Positions 1 through 11,230 of a stretch of DNA of 37,196 bases are shown in pieces. Every line of letters starts with the position of its first letter. The stretch's first letter is position 1. The stretch is from Ruegeria intermedia (lineage in GTDB: Bacteria; Pseudomonadota; Alphaproteobacteria; Rhodobacterales; Rhodobacteraceae), in NCBI RefSeq assembly GCF_900129345.1, contig NZ_FQVK01000029.1:1-37196 (forward strand). The letters are read 5' to 3'. The translations under genes and the position numbers were made by a program. Below the pieces are notes generated by a model. The model made no database searches and was not told where the DNA came from. It saw nothing but the letters and a program-made list of their open reading frames with translations.

Positions 1-417
1 GTTATCCAGCAATGTCAAAGAACCATACAACCCAGAGAAAAAATCAGACCAACACGCAAATCACTCTGCGCATCCGCCCAACAAATCCTCAAGATGCCCC
101 AGTCTCTCCTGAGCGTCTCAACCGTCTTTCCAGTCCGTCAGGCCGCCTCTCCGACCCGTCACCACCGCCTCAGCAGCGCCGGTGAAGGGGTGTTTACGGA
201 TTAGGCCCGGGACCTGCAAGACCCATTTTCAAAAAACTTGCATTTTTTTCTTAGATGTCGATTTTCCCGATAAATTACAAACAATTAACGGGTTCTTCAT
301 GCGGCTTTCATCCAGCCGTACGCCCGTTTTTCCGCTAGAAACTTTCGCAAATGATGCCGCAGCGCGGAATCGCGGCGGGAATCCGGTGTCGGGACATGGG
401 TCGGAGCAGTGGCGGCA
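1..417. other. Left-end stretch with no credible gene
   Basis: I see no coding region here. Short open frames on both strands lack a ribosome-binding site and resemble no family I know. The first 180 bases are rich in A and C, and the stretch from about 120 to 215 is GC-rich and broken by stops in the frames that look most protein-like. It may be the downstream flank of a multicopy locus such as an rRNA operon, but that is only a guess from its position at the end of the window. Confidence 0.5.
215..249 (+). terminator. Possible intrinsic terminator (plus strand)
   Basis: A six-base stem, TGCAAG (215-220) with CTTGCA (237-242), encloses a 16-base loop and is followed directly by seven T (243-249). 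This is the layout of a Rho-independent terminator for a transcript entering from the left edge. The stem is short and the loop long, so the call is moderate at best. Confidence 0.4.
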
Positions 418-421
418 ATAC

Positions 422-454
422 AAAAGGCCGCCCCGATCGCGATCGCGGCGGCCT
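422..454 (-). terminator. Intrinsic terminator of katG
   Basis: Read on the minus strand, the katG stop codon is followed after about 23 bases by an 8-bp stem, AGGCCGCC with GGCGGCCT (454-447 and 432-425). The loop is GC-rich and contains the palindrome GCGATCGC, and TTTGTATT follows. Position, stem strength and T-rich tail fit an intrinsic terminator. Confidence 0.75.
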
Positions 455-477
455 CTGTGGGTCAGCGGCCCTGCGGC

Positions 478-2989
<2,512 letters not shown>

Positions 2990-4609
2990 ATGCAATTCGA
3001 CTATGTCATCGTCGGCGGAGGGTCCGCGGGCTGTGTGCTGGCCAACCGTCTGAGCGCCAATCCTGGCGCGCGGGTCTGCCTGCTCGAGGCGGGCGGGGGC
3101 GGAAATGGCATTCTGGTGCGGATGCCCGCCGGGGTGGTCGCCATGCTGCCGGGGCGACCCAAGATCAACAACTGGGCCTTTGAAACGGTGCCGCAACCGG
3201 GGTTGAACGGGCGCAAGGGCTATCAGCCGCGCGGCCGGGCCTTGGGCGGATCCAGCGCGATCAACGCAATGCTCTATGTGCGCGGGCAGCGGCAGGATTA
3301 TGACGGCTGGGCCGATCTGGGCTGCGAGGGCTGGGACTGGGACAGCGTTCTGCCCTATTTCAAACGGTCCGAGAACAACGAGCGCGGCGCGGATGACCTG
3401 CATGGCGCCGACGGCCCGCTTCAGGTGTCCGACCAGAAAGAGGAACGCCCGATCACGCGCGCCTTCGTCGAGGCCGCCGCCCAGTTGCAGCACAAGGTGA
3501 CCGACGATTTCAATCGCGGCGACAACGAAGGCGCGGGGCTGTACCAGGTCACCCAGTTCCACGACCCCGCCAAAAACGGCGAGCGGTGCTCGGCCGCCGC
3601 GGCCTATCTGTTTCCAGTCATGGACCGGCCCAACCTGACGGTCATCACCGGGGCTCAGGCGCGCGAGATCACCTTTGACGGCCACCGCGCCACGGGCGTG
3701 ATCTACCGCCGGGGCGGCAAAGGCGCCGATCTCACCGTCACCGCCGCGCGCGAGGTTCTGGTCTGCTCGGGCGCGCTGAAATCGCCGCAACTGCTGCAGA
3801 TGTCGGGCATCGGCGACCCCGAGGACCTGACCCCGCATGGAATCGCCGTCCGCCACGCGCTGCCGGGCGTGGGCAAGAACCTGCAGGACCATCTGGATTT
3901 CATCCTGGCCTACAAGACAAAGGACACCGACAATTTCGGCATCGGCGCCGCCGGTACGGTGGGGCTGATCAAGCATCTGCTGCGCTGGCGCAAGACCGGG
4001 GTGTCGATGGCGGCCACCCCCTTTGCGGAAGGCGCGGCCTTTCTGAAGACCTCTCCCGATCTGGACCGCCCCGACGTCCAGCTGCATTTCACCATCGCGC
4101 TGGTGGACGACCACGCGCGCAAGCTGCATCTGGGCTATGGGTTCAGCTGCCATATCTGCAAACTGCGCCCCGAAAGCCGCGGCACCGTTTCGCTGCACAG
4201 CGCCGACCCCTTTGCCGCCCCGGCGATCGACCCGGCCTTTCTGTCCGACCCGCGCGATCTGGACACGATGATCAAGGGCGCGCGGATGACGCGCGAAATC
4301 CTCGAAGCTCCGGCCCTCGCCAAATACCGCCACAAGGAAATGTTCGGCACAGATACCGCCCGGACCGACGCGGACTGGGAGCGCCACATCCGCGCGCGGG
4401 CCGATACGATCTATCATCCCGTGGGCACCTGCAAGATGGGGGTGGACGACATGGCGGTGGTCGATCCGCAGCTGCGCGTGCGTGGGTTGCAGGGGCTGCG
4501 GGTGGTCGATGCCTCGGTCATGCCGACGCTGGTCTCGGGCAACACCAACGCGCCCACGATCATGATCGCGGAAAAGGCTGCCGACATGATCCTGGCGGAT
4601 GTGGCCTGA
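2990..4609 (+). CDS. GMC-family FAD oxidoreductase (choline/alcohol dehydrogenase-like)
   Basis: The 539-residue flavoprotein probably oxidises an alcohol to an aldehyde and passes electrons to a quinone or other acceptor. The N-terminus [19 protein letters not shown] is the FAD-binding Rossmann motif, with the acidic ribose-binding LLEAGG about 20 residues later. The GMC signature [18 protein letters not shown] lies near residues 83-100, and the C-terminal catalytic pair is in [10 protein letters not shown] (His) and [19 protein letters not shown] (Asn). Length and motifs fit the BetA/AlkJ branch, but GMC substrates cannot be read from motifs, and no betaine aldehyde dehydrogenase is adjacent. 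GGGGAGG lies just before the ATG. Its stop codon abuts that of the convergent SDR gene with no gap. Confidence 0.9.
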   Translation: MQFDYVIVGGGSAGCVLANRLSANPGARVCLLEAGGGGNGILVRMPAGVVAMLPGRPKINNWAFETVPQPGLNGRKGYQPRGRALGGSSAINAMLYVRGQRQDYDGWADLGCEGWDWDSVLPYFKRSENNERGADDLHGADGPLQVSDQKEERPITRAFVEAAAQLQHKVTDDFNRGDNEGAGLYQVTQFHDPAKNGERCSAAAAYLFPVMDRPNLTVITGAQAREITFDGHRATGVIYRRGGKGADLTVTAAREVLVCSGALKSPQLLQMSGIGDPEDLTPHGIAVRHALPGVGKNLQDHLDFILAYKTKDTDNFGIGAAGTVGLIKHLLRWRKTGVSMAATPFAEGAAFLKTSPDLDRPDVQLHFTIALVDDHARKLHLGYGFSCHICKLRPESRGTVSLHSADPFAAPAIDPAFLSDPRDLDTMIKGARMTREILEAPALAKYRHKEMFGTDTARTDADWERHIRARADTIYHPVGTCKMGVDDMAVVDPQLRVRGLQGLRVVDASVMPTLVSGNTNAPTIMIAEKAADMILADVA

Positions 4610-5470
4610 TCAACTCCCCTTCAACGCCTGATCCGCGTGCAGCGCCTCAAGGCCCACGCGATAGTTGGGATATTTCAACGCCACGCCCAGATCGGTCTTG
4701 ATCCGGTCGTTCCGAACGCGCTTGTTCTCGTTGTAGAAACTGCGGGCCATCGGGGTCAGGTCGGCCGTGTCGAAATCCACCGCAGGCGGCAGCGGTAGGC
4801 CCTGAAGTTGCGCGGCATAGCCGATCACGTCCTGCGGCGGCACCGGTTCGTCATCGCAGACATTGTAGATCGCGCCCGGATCGGGACGGCTCATCGACGC
4901 CTCGAGCACCTGCGCGATGTCTTCGACATGAATGCGCGAAAACACCTGCCCCGGCTTGATGATCCGCCGCAGCCCGCCTTTTTTCAGCTTGGAAAACGGC
5001 CCCCGCCCCGGCCCGTAGATGCCCGCAAGGCGAAAGATGTGCAGCGGCAGGCCGGGGATCGCGGCCCAGTCCTGCTCGGCCTGCAACCGCCAGCGCCCGC
5101 GCTCGGCCGTCGGGGTCGCCGGCGTGGTTTCATCGACCCAGCCCCCCTGGTGGTCGCCATAGACGGCGGTCGTCGACAGGTACCCGACCCAGTCGAACTG
5201 CCCGGCGCGGGCGGCAATCTCGTCGCGCAGGGCGGCCAGAACCGGATCACCCTTGGCCGTGGGCGCGGTAGAAATCAGCAGATGCGTGACCCCGTCCAGA
5301 TCGGGGGCCTCGCCCGGCCACACCAGCGGTTCGGCCCCGGCGGCGCGGATGGCGTCCGTCTCGGCGGCATCGCGGGTGGTTCCGACGATGCGCCAACCCC
5401 TGGGGGCCAGCCGGCGCGACAGGGCGCGGGCGGTATAGCCGTGCCCGAATGAAAAAAGCGTTCCAGTCAT
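4610..5470 (-). CDS. Atypical extended SDR / NAD-dependent epimerase family protein (YeeZ-like)
   Basis: A 286-residue Rossmann protein. I chose the ATG at 5470 because the sequence then begins [21 protein letters not shown], the GxGYxA nucleotide-binding loop expected at the N-terminus; the open frame runs further upstream into the neighbouring gene. [16 protein letters not shown], near residues 98-113, is the epimerase-type active strand, but the usual Tyr-x3-Lys pair is not where expected, as in the YeeZ branch. [13 protein letters not shown] and [10 protein letters not shown] are typical of extended SDRs. The substrate is unknown. It is divergent from a methyltransferase gene and convergent with the GMC gene. 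Confidence 0.8.
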   Translation of the reverse strand: MTGTLFSFGHGYTARALSRRLAPRGWRIVGTTRDAAETDAIRAAGAEPLVWPGEAPDLDGVTHLLISTAPTAKGDPVLAALRDEIAARAGQFDWVGYLSTTAVYGDHQGGWVDETTPATPTAERGRWRLQAEQDWAAIPGLPLHIFRLAGIYGPGRGPFSKLKKGGLRRIIKPGQVFSRIHVEDIAQVLEASMSRPDPGAIYNVCDDEPVPPQDVIGYAAQLQGLPLPPAVDFDTADLTPMARSFYNENKRVRNDRIKTDLGVALKYPNYRVGLEALHADQALKGS

Positions 5471-5557
5471 GGCCCCTTGATGAGCGCGCCGCAGGCGGGA
5501 TGCAAGCGCCGGATGGCCGCACTTGATTCGAATCCCCGCCTGCGCCTTCATGGTGTC

Positions 5558-6193
5558 ATGAGTGATGACAAACCCAGCCTGCACGCAGCCTATGCGCTGA
5601 AAACTCCGGCAGACAACAAACGGCTCTATGCCGAATGGGCCGGAGATTACGATCGCGGATTCGCCGCGCGCGAGGATTACCAGCTGCACATCCACACCGC
5701 CCGCGCCTTTGTCGGCGCCGGGGGACAGGGTCCGGTGCTGGATGTGGGCGCGGGAACCGGCCTGTGCGGCGCGGTTCTGGCCGATCTGGGCGTGGGGCCG
5801 ATCGACGCCACCGACATCAGCGCCGAGATGCTGGACGAGGCCATGCGCAAGGACATCTACCGCGACGCGATCGAAGCCGACCTGAACGAGGGCATCCCGG
5901 TTCCGCGCGACAGCTATTCGGGGATCGTGTCGTCGGGCACCTTCACCCACGGCCATCTGGGCCCCGAGGTTCTGCCCGCCCTGCTGCGGGTGGCCCGGCC
6001 CGGGGCGCAATTCGCCCTGTCGATCAACGCCAAACACTTCGAGGCGCTGGGATTCGCAACCGCCTTCGACAATCTGCAGGCCGAGGGCCGGATCGAACAT
6101 CTGACCCTGACCCCGGTTCGCATCTACGGCGATCTGGCCGCCGGCCCCAACAAGGACGACACCGCGCTGATCGCCCTGTTCGAGAAAACCTGA
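5558..6193 (+). CDS. Class I SAM-dependent methyltransferase (WBSCR27/METTL27-like)
   Basis: A 211-residue methyltransferase of unknown substrate. Motif I, VLDVGAGTGLCG, near residues 52-63 binds SAM; ATDISAEMLDEA supplies the acidic residue after strand 2, and GIVSSGTFTHGHLGPE resembles the motif-IV region. The opening YAEWAGDYDR is the 'Y-x-x-WA-x-x-YD' pattern of the WBSCR27 group. I chose the ATG at 5558 (MSDDKPSLHAAY) because the family domain begins there; in-frame starts at 5477 or 5513 would add an Arg/Ala-rich extension. The 87-base gap to the divergent SDR gene must hold both promoters. Confidence 0.82.
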   Translation: MSDDKPSLHAAYALKTPADNKRLYAEWAGDYDRGFAAREDYQLHIHTARAFVGAGGQGPVLDVGAGTGLCGAVLADLGVGPIDATDISAEMLDEAMRKDIYRDAIEADLNEGIPVPRDSYSGIVSSGTFTHGHLGPEVLPALLRVARPGAQFALSINAKHFEALGFATAFDNLQAEGRIEHLTLTPVRIYGDLAAGPNKDDTALIALFEKT

Positions 6194-6199
6194 TCCGCC

Positions 6200-6979
6200 T
6201 TACCTGCCCTTCCAGACCGGGTCTCGTTTCTCGGCAAAGGCACGGGCGCCTTCCAGGTTGTCCTCGGAACCATAGAGCATATCGACCGTGCGCAGCTGCC
6301 GCTTGGTGATGCGGTTCATGATGTCCTGGAACTTGGAATCCTCGGCCTCGCGCACGATCTCCTTGATCGCGGCATAGACCAGCGGCGGGCCGCTGGCCAG
6401 CAGGCGGGCCAGTTCCCACGCGCGGTCCATCAGCTGGTCGGCCGGGACGATCTCGTTCACCAAGCCCCAGCGATGCGCCTCTTCGGCGTCGACCCAGCGG
6501 CCGGTCAGCAGCAGTTCCATCGCGATGTGGTAGGGAATGCGCTTGGGCAGCTTGACGCTGGCCGCGTCCGCCACCGTGCCCGAACGGATTTCCGGCAGGG
6601 CAAAGGTGGCGTGATCGGCGGCAACGATCATGTCGGCGCTCAGGGCCAGTTCCAGGCCGCCGCCGCAAGCAATCCCGTTCACGGCGGCGATCACCGGCTT
6701 GTTCATGTCGCGCAGCTCCTGCAGGCCGCCGAACCCGCCGACTCCGTAGTCTCCATCCACCGCATCGCCCTCGGCGGCGGCCTTCAGGTCCCAGCCGGGG
6801 CAAAAGAATTTTTCGCCGCCCCCTGTCAGGATCGCCACGCGCAGGTCGGGATCATCGCGGAAATCGCGGAACACCTCGCCCATGACGCGGCTGGTGGCCA
6901 GGTCGATCGCGTTCGCCTTGGGTCGGTCCAGGGTGACTTCCAGAATGGCGCCGTCGCGCCTGGTCTTCACTGGGTTCAT
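6200..6979 (-). CDS. caiD: Crotonase-family hydratase, carnitinyl-CoA dehydratase-like (CaiD)
   Basis: CaiD interconverts crotonobetainyl-CoA and L-carnitinyl-CoA. The 259-residue protein resembles E. coli CaiD over most of its length, as far as I recall that sequence: ILEVTLDRPKANAID, FRDDPDLRVAILTGGGEKFF, GWDLKAAAEGDA, NKPVIAAVNG and the C-terminus AFAEKRDPVWKGR. Both crotonase glutamates are present, in GGGLELALSAD and ATFALPEIRSG, so it should be a hydratase rather than a thioesterase or ligase. One loop differs: VADAASVKLPKR replaces the usual glycine-rich PDSGG segment. It is third in an operon; its ATG overlaps the stop of the synthetase gene (ATGA). Substrate assignment rests on family likeness; another trimethylammonium or short enoyl-CoA substrate is possible. 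Confidence 0.8.
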   Translation of the reverse strand: MNPVKTRRDGAILEVTLDRPKANAIDLATSRVMGEVFRDFRDDPDLRVAILTGGGEKFFCPGWDLKAAAEGDAVDGDYGVGGFGGLQELRDMNKPVIAAVNGIACGGGLELALSADMIVAADHATFALPEIRSGTVADAASVKLPKRIPYHIAMELLLTGRWVDAEEAHRWGLVNEIVPADQLMDRAWELARLLASGPPLVYAAIKEIVREAEDSKFQDIMNRITKRQLRTVDMLYGSEDNLEGARAFAEKRDPVWKGR

Positions 6980-9045
6980 GAGCTTGCCTTTCTGATCAGG
7001 GCATCGACCGCCACCGCGCCGCTGGCGGTACAGATCAAGGGGTTGATTTCAACTTCGCTGGCGGTGTCGGCATTGGCAATCACATAGGACTGCACCGCGT
7101 CGATGGCATCCAGAATTGCATCCAGATCGGCGGCGGGCTTGCCGCGATAGCCCGCCAGCAGGGGGGCACAGGCCAGCTTGCCCAGCGCCGCCCGGGTCGC
7201 GTCACGATCCGAGGGCACCAGCAGCGACACGGTATCGCGCAGGATTTCGGTCAGGACGCCTCCGGCACCGAGGGTCAGCACGAACCCATGCGCCGGGTCC
7301 CGCGTGACGCCGATCAGCAGTTCCGCGACACCTCCGCCCGCCATTTCCTCGACCAGAACGTCGGCGGTTCCGATTCGGAGGGCGGCATCGGCGATTTCGC
7401 TCGCCGCCACGCCCAACAGAACCGCGCCATGTTCGGACTTGTGGGCAAGGCCAACACCCTTGACCGCGAAGGGGCCGGTCAGGTGGCGTGTCGCCTCTTC
7501 AACCTGATCGGCCGGAACGACCACGCTGCGCGGCACCGTCAGGCCGTGTTCGGCAAGCGCCTGTTTCGCCTCGGCCTCGGTCAGGGTCGCGTCCGCCTCC
7601 CGCTTGCCGGGCAACTGGACCGGCGCGGCCGGCTCGGGCAGCGGGCGGGCGGCGGCCTCGGCTGCGGCAAGCGCCTCGTGCAGGCCGGCAAAGGGAACCA
7701 CACCACCGTCCAGCAGCTTTTGCGCCACGTCCTCGGGCATCAGTTCGGGCAGGGTCGCCACCACGGCAAAGGGCCTGCCGGTTTCGCTTGCGCAATTCAG
7801 CGCCGCCTGTGTTGCGCAGGCCCAGTCGGTGGCATCCGTATGCGGATAGTCCACAACCGACAGTGTCAGAGCCACATCTGGCCCCGTCATGCCTTTCCAC
7901 GCCCGGGTCATCGCCTGCGTGTCACGCCAGACATAGGTGTGGTAATCCAGCGGGTTCGCCAGCGCCACCATCGACCCCAGGGCCCCGCGCAGTTCCGTCC
8001 GCTGGTCCTGCGTCAGCGGTGGAAAATGCAGATCCCGCCCGACCGCCATGTCGGCGCCCAGGCTGGCCTCGCCCCCCGAACAGCTGATCATGCTCAGGCC
8101 GTTGCCGTCGAGCCGGCCCGCAACGTGAAACAGCTTCAGCGTTTCCAGGAAACTCGGCACATCGCCCAGCCGCGCGATCCCCAGCCGATCCAGAAACGCC
8201 TGCGCCCCGGCATCACCCCCCGCCAGAGAGGCCGTATGCGAAATGGTTGCGGCTTGGGCATGTTCCGACCGGCCCACCTTGAGCGCCACGATCGGCACAC
8301 CGCGCGCGCGGGCGCGGGCGGCCAGCGCCTCCCATTTGCGCAGGTCGCCAAAGCCCTCGATATGCAGGCCGATGGCTGTGATCCGGTCATCCTCCAGCAG
8401 CGCCATGGCGATTTCGGCCTGATGGGTCTGGGCCTGATTCCCGCAGGTCAGCATGAAAGCCAAGGGCAGCGCCCGGCGCTGCATGGTCATGTTGATGGCA
8501 ATGTTCGAACTTTGCGTCAGGATCGCAACGCCCCCCTCCACCGGGCGCATCCCATGCTGGTCGGGCCAGATCGCCACCCCGTCCAACCCGTTGACGAAGC
8601 CATAGCAGTTGGGGCCGAGGATCGGCATCTCCCCCGCCGCGGCGACCAGTTGCGCCTGCAAACCGGCCCCATCGGCGTCCTCGGCCCGCGCCTCGGTAAA
8701 GCCCGAGGCGAAACAGACCGCGCCGCCCGCGCCAATGCGGGCCAGAACCTCGACCGCCTCGATGGTGGCGCGGCGGTTGATGCCGACAAAGGCCGCGTCG
8801 GGCGCCTCGGGCAGGTCTTCGATCGTGGCGAACACGCGCTCGCCCGCCATCTCGTCGGCCTTGGGGTGCACCGGCCAGACCGGGCCGGTGAACCCCAGTT
8901 TCTGCACCTGCCGGATGACCTGAGCGCACCATGCGCCCCCGCCGATCACCGCCAGCGAGCGGAACCCCAGCATCCGCCTCAGCGCGGACAGTTTCCCCGG
9001 CGCGAGCGCATCCGCCGCGCCGCTCAGGCCCGGCGCCACGTTCAT
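6976..9045 (-). CDS. NDP-forming (ATP-grasp) acyl-CoA synthetase
   Basis: This 689-residue fused acyl-CoA synthetase works through phosphohistidine and ATP-grasp chemistry, unlike the AMP-forming CaiC. A CoA-binding Rossmann domain (about 20-150) starts with FRSLAVIGGGAWCAQVIRQ; succinyl-CoA-ligase-like domains follow, with His270 in ISHTASLAGGDAGAQAF at the phosphohistidine position; the ATP-grasp domain spans about 465-689, with GPFAVKGVGLAHKSEHGAVLLGV and ending in SEVEINPLICTASGAVAVDAL. I chose the ATG at 9045 because it overlaps the upstream stop codon (ATGA); the open frame extends further only as shadow. Neighbours suggest a betaine-like acid substrate. ATP-dependent DMSP lyase DddX belongs to the same superfamily, so a sulfonium substrate is an alternative. 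Confidence 0.85.
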   Translation of the reverse strand: MNVAPGLSGAADALAPGKLSALRRMLGFRSLAVIGGGAWCAQVIRQVQKLGFTGPVWPVHPKADEMAGERVFATIEDLPEAPDAAFVGINRRATIEAVEVLARIGAGGAVCFASGFTEARAEDADGAGLQAQLVAAAGEMPILGPNCYGFVNGLDGVAIWPDQHGMRPVEGGVAILTQSSNIAINMTMQRRALPLAFMLTCGNQAQTHQAEIAMALLEDDRITAIGLHIEGFGDLRKWEALAARARARGVPIVALKVGRSEHAQAATISHTASLAGGDAGAQAFLDRLGIARLGDVPSFLETLKLFHVAGRLDGNGLSMISCSGGEASLGADMAVGRDLHFPPLTQDQRTELRGALGSMVALANPLDYHTYVWRDTQAMTRAWKGMTGPDVALTLSVVDYPHTDATDWACATQAALNCASETGRPFAVVATLPELMPEDVAQKLLDGGVVPFAGLHEALAAAEAAARPLPEPAAPVQLPGKREADATLTEAEAKQALAEHGLTVPRSVVVPADQVEEATRHLTGPFAVKGVGLAHKSEHGAVLLGVAASEIADAALRIGTADVLVEEMAGGGVAELLIGVTRDPAHGFVLTLGAGGVLTEILRDTVSLLVPSDRDATRAALGKLACAPLLAGYRGKPAADLDAILDAIDAVQSYVIANADTASEVEINPLICTASGAVAVDALIRKASS

Positions 9046-10202
9046 GCCCCCAACGCGCGCAGCAGATCGCGGCTGATGATGTGGCGCTGGATCTCGCTGG
9101 TGCCGTCCCAGATCCGCTCGACCCGCGCATCGCGCCAGAACCGTTCCAGCGGATAGTCGTCCATCAAGCCCATGCCACCATGCACCTGGATCGCCGCATC
9201 GGTTACCCGCGCCAGCATTTCCGAGGCAAAGAGCTTGGCCGAGGCGATCTCGCGGTTGGCGGGCAGGCCCTTGTCCAGCCGGTCGGCGGCGGCCAGCGTC
9301 AGCAGGTCGGCGGCGTCGATCTCGGTGATCATGTCGGCGATCTGAAAGCTGACGCCCTGGAACTTGCCGATCTTCTGGCCGAACTGTTCGCGCGTGGCGG
9401 CATAGTCCAGCGCATAGTCGAAGGCCCGCCGCGCCCGGCCCACGCACATGGCCGCCACGGTGATGCGAGTGGCATACAGCCAGGTGTTCATCACCTCGAA
9501 CCCGCCATCGACCTCACCCAGCACCTGCGCGTCGGGCAGGCGGCAGTCATCGAATTCCAGCACCATGTTCTTGTAGCCGCGATGGCTGACCGACTTGTAG
9601 CCGTCGCGGATGGTGAAGCCCGGCGTGCCGCGATCGACCAGAAAGGCGGTGATGCGCTTCTTGGGGCCTTTCGGCGTCTGATCCTCGCCCGTGGCAATGA
9701 AGACGATGATGAAATCGGCATGTTCCGCGCCCGAGATGAAATGCTTGGTGCCGTTCACCACCCAATCGCCGCCGTCACGCACGGCCGAACATTTCATGCC
9801 CCGCACATCCGAACCCGCGCCCGGTTCGGTCATCGCCAATGCGTCCATCTTCTCGCCGCGCACGGCGGGCATCAGATAGCGTTCGACCTGATCGCCCTGA
9901 CAGGCCATCAGGATGTTCTGCGGCCGGCTGAAGAAATGGTTCAGTGCCATCGACCCGCGCCCCAACTCGCGCTCGACCAGCGCGAATTCCAGATGGTTCA
10001 GCCCGGCACAGCCCACGCTTTCGGGAAAGTTGCAGGCATAGAAGCCCAGCTCGATCGTCTTGCGCTTGATCTCGTCGGCGATCTCCTGCGGCACCTCGCC
10101 GGTGCGCTCGACCAGCTCTTCGTGGGGATAGATCTCGTTCTCCACAAAGCTGCGGACGGTCGAGACGATCATTTCCTGTTCTTCGGACAGACCGAATTGC
10201 AT
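9042..10202 (-). CDS. Acyl-CoA dehydrogenase, first gene of the CoA operon
   Basis: A 386-residue FAD acyl-CoA dehydrogenase. Family signatures are ALAMTEPGAGSDVRGMKCSA (about 122-141), the hydrophobic MVLEFDDCRLP, REQFGQKIGKFQG (271-283) and the C-terminal QVHGGMGLMDDYPLERFWRDARVERIWDGTSEIQR. The usual catalytic-base position (Glu in the YEGTS of medium-chain enzymes) is Asp366 here, in IWDGTSE; the alternative isovaleryl-type position looks like Thr, so Asp366 is probably the base. I chose the ATG at 10202 (MQFGLSEEQEMI); the open frame upstream adds 28 non-family residues. Next to a CaiD-like hydratase, a gamma-butyrobetainyl-CoA or crotonobetainyl-CoA type reaction is plausible. Electrons would go to ETF; no ETF genes are adjacent. 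Confidence 0.9.
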   Translation of the reverse strand: MQFGLSEEQEMIVSTVRSFVENEIYPHEELVERTGEVPQEIADEIKRKTIELGFYACNFPESVGCAGLNHLEFALVERELGRGSMALNHFFSRPQNILMACQGDQVERYLMPAVRGEKMDALAMTEPGAGSDVRGMKCSAVRDGGDWVVNGTKHFISGAEHADFIIVFIATGEDQTPKGPKKRITAFLVDRGTPGFTIRDGYKSVSHRGYKNMVLEFDDCRLPDAQVLGEVDGGFEVMNTWLYATRITVAAMCVGRARRAFDYALDYAATREQFGQKIGKFQGVSFQIADMITEIDAADLLTLAAADRLDKGLPANREIASAKLFASEMLARVTDAAIQVHGGMGLMDDYPLERFWRDARVERIWDGTSEIQRHIISRDLLRALGA

Positions 10203-10260
10203 GGCGGTTCTCCATGTGCAGATGTTGCGAACAGCGTGACCGGTCTTGCGCCCCGTTTCA

Positions 10261-10320
10261 TGCAGCATTAGACGTTCATTATGCATAAATGGACTAAATC
10301 AACCTCTGCAATGCAGCATT
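10261..10320. promoter_or_regulatory. Divergent control region with repeated TGCAGCATT and a near-palindrome
   Basis: The short gap between the dehydrogenase operon and the regulator contains TGCAGCATT at 10261-10269 and again at 10312-10320, 51 bp apart (about five helical turns). Between them lies the near-palindrome CATTATGCATAAATG (10277-10291). Repeats spaced by whole turns in a divergent promoter suit an AraC-type operator. If the regulator starts at 10281, the second copy is inside its coding sequence. Confidence 0.45.
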
Positions 10321-11225
10321 TTGGCGTGTTGCTGTTCGACGGGTTTTCGAACCACTGCCTGGCCAACACGGTCGAGCCGCTGCGCGCGGCCAACACGCTG
10401 TCGGGGCGCACGCTCTACAAGTGGCAGTTCCTGTCGCTGAACGCGGGGCCGGTGACCTCATCCTCGGGGCTTCAGGTGTCGCCGCATGACAGGCTCGGCA
10501 ACGTGTCCGGCGACCTTCTGGCGGTCATGCCATCCTATGGCTTTCGCGATCACGGCGGCTGGCGCACGCAAGCCAGCCTGCGCGCCGCCGCGCAACGGTT
10601 CCGCATCATGGCCGGCATGGACACGGGCAGCTGGCTGCTGGCCGAGGCCGGGCTGCTGGACGGGCATCGCGCAACCATCCACTGGGAGGAGTTGACGGGG
10701 TTCTCGGAACGCTTCCCCGAGGTCGAGACCTGCCGCGAACGATACGTCATCGACGGAGACCGCATCACCTGTTCAGGCGCGATGGCGGCGTTTGACCTGG
10801 TGATGCACCTGATCGGACGGGATCACGGTCAGGCACTGGCGCTGGAGGTGGCGCAGCTGTTCATGACCCGCGATTCGGCGCGCTCGCATATGGGCGGGGC
10901 CGGGTCGGCCAGCGCCTTCGTCAACAAGGCGCTGGCGCTGATGCAGGAACATCTAGAAACGCCCCTGCCTATCCCCGAGATCGCGCGACGCGTCGGCCGC
11001 TCGCAAAAGGCGCTGGAATCGCGGATGCGGGCCGATCTGGGGGCCGGCCCCGCACAGGTCTATCGCCGCCTGCGCCTGAACCTGGCCCGCAAGCTGGTAT
11101 CCGAGACCGATCTGCCCATCGGCGAGATCGCCCTGCGCGCGGGCTATGACGACCCCAGCGCCATGACCCGCGCCTTCCGGGCCGAGTTCGGCACCTCGCC
11201 CCGCGCGATCCGGGCGGCCTCGTAG
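10281..11225 (+). CDS. GlxA-family AraC-type regulator (CdhR-like)
   Basis: A 314-residue activator-type regulator. The N-terminal half is a DJ-1/PfpI amidase-like domain (FGVLLFDGFSNHCLANTVEPLRAANTL onward), and the C-terminal about 90 residues form an AraC double helix-turn-helix (IPEIARRVGRSQKALESRM and IGEIALRAGYDDPSAMTRAFRAEFGTSPRAIR). CdhR (carnitine) and GbdR (glycine betaine) of Pseudomonas share this architecture, which matches the divergent CaiD-like operon it probably controls. The start is uncertain: ATG 10281 gives ten extra residues, while ATG 10311 (MQHFGVLLFDGF) fits the family N-terminus better; neither has a strong ribosome-binding site. Confidence 0.87.
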   Translation: MHKWTKSTSAMQHFGVLLFDGFSNHCLANTVEPLRAANTLSGRTLYKWQFLSLNAGPVTSSSGLQVSPHDRLGNVSGDLLAVMPSYGFRDHGGWRTQASLRAAAQRFRIMAGMDTGSWLLAEAGLLDGHRATIHWEELTGFSERFPEVETCRERYVIDGDRITCSGAMAAFDLVMHLIGRDHGQALALEVAQLFMTRDSARSHMGGAGSASAFVNKALALMQEHLETPLPIPEIARRVGRSQKALESRMRADLGAGPAQVYRRLRLNLARKLVSETDLPIGEIALRAGYDDPSAMTRAFRAEFGTSPRAIRAAS

Positions 11226-11230
11226 CGCGG

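Noticed and set aside
4607..4612. TGATCA formed by two abutting convergent stop codons, also at 35560-35565
   Set aside because: It follows from two genes both ending in TGA with zero spacing; no sign of a further function.
6200..10202. DMSP demethylation operon dmdB-dmdC-dmdD
   Set aside because: The ligase is NDP-forming and not AMP-forming DmdB, and the hydratase resembles CaiD. Only the reaction logic is shared.
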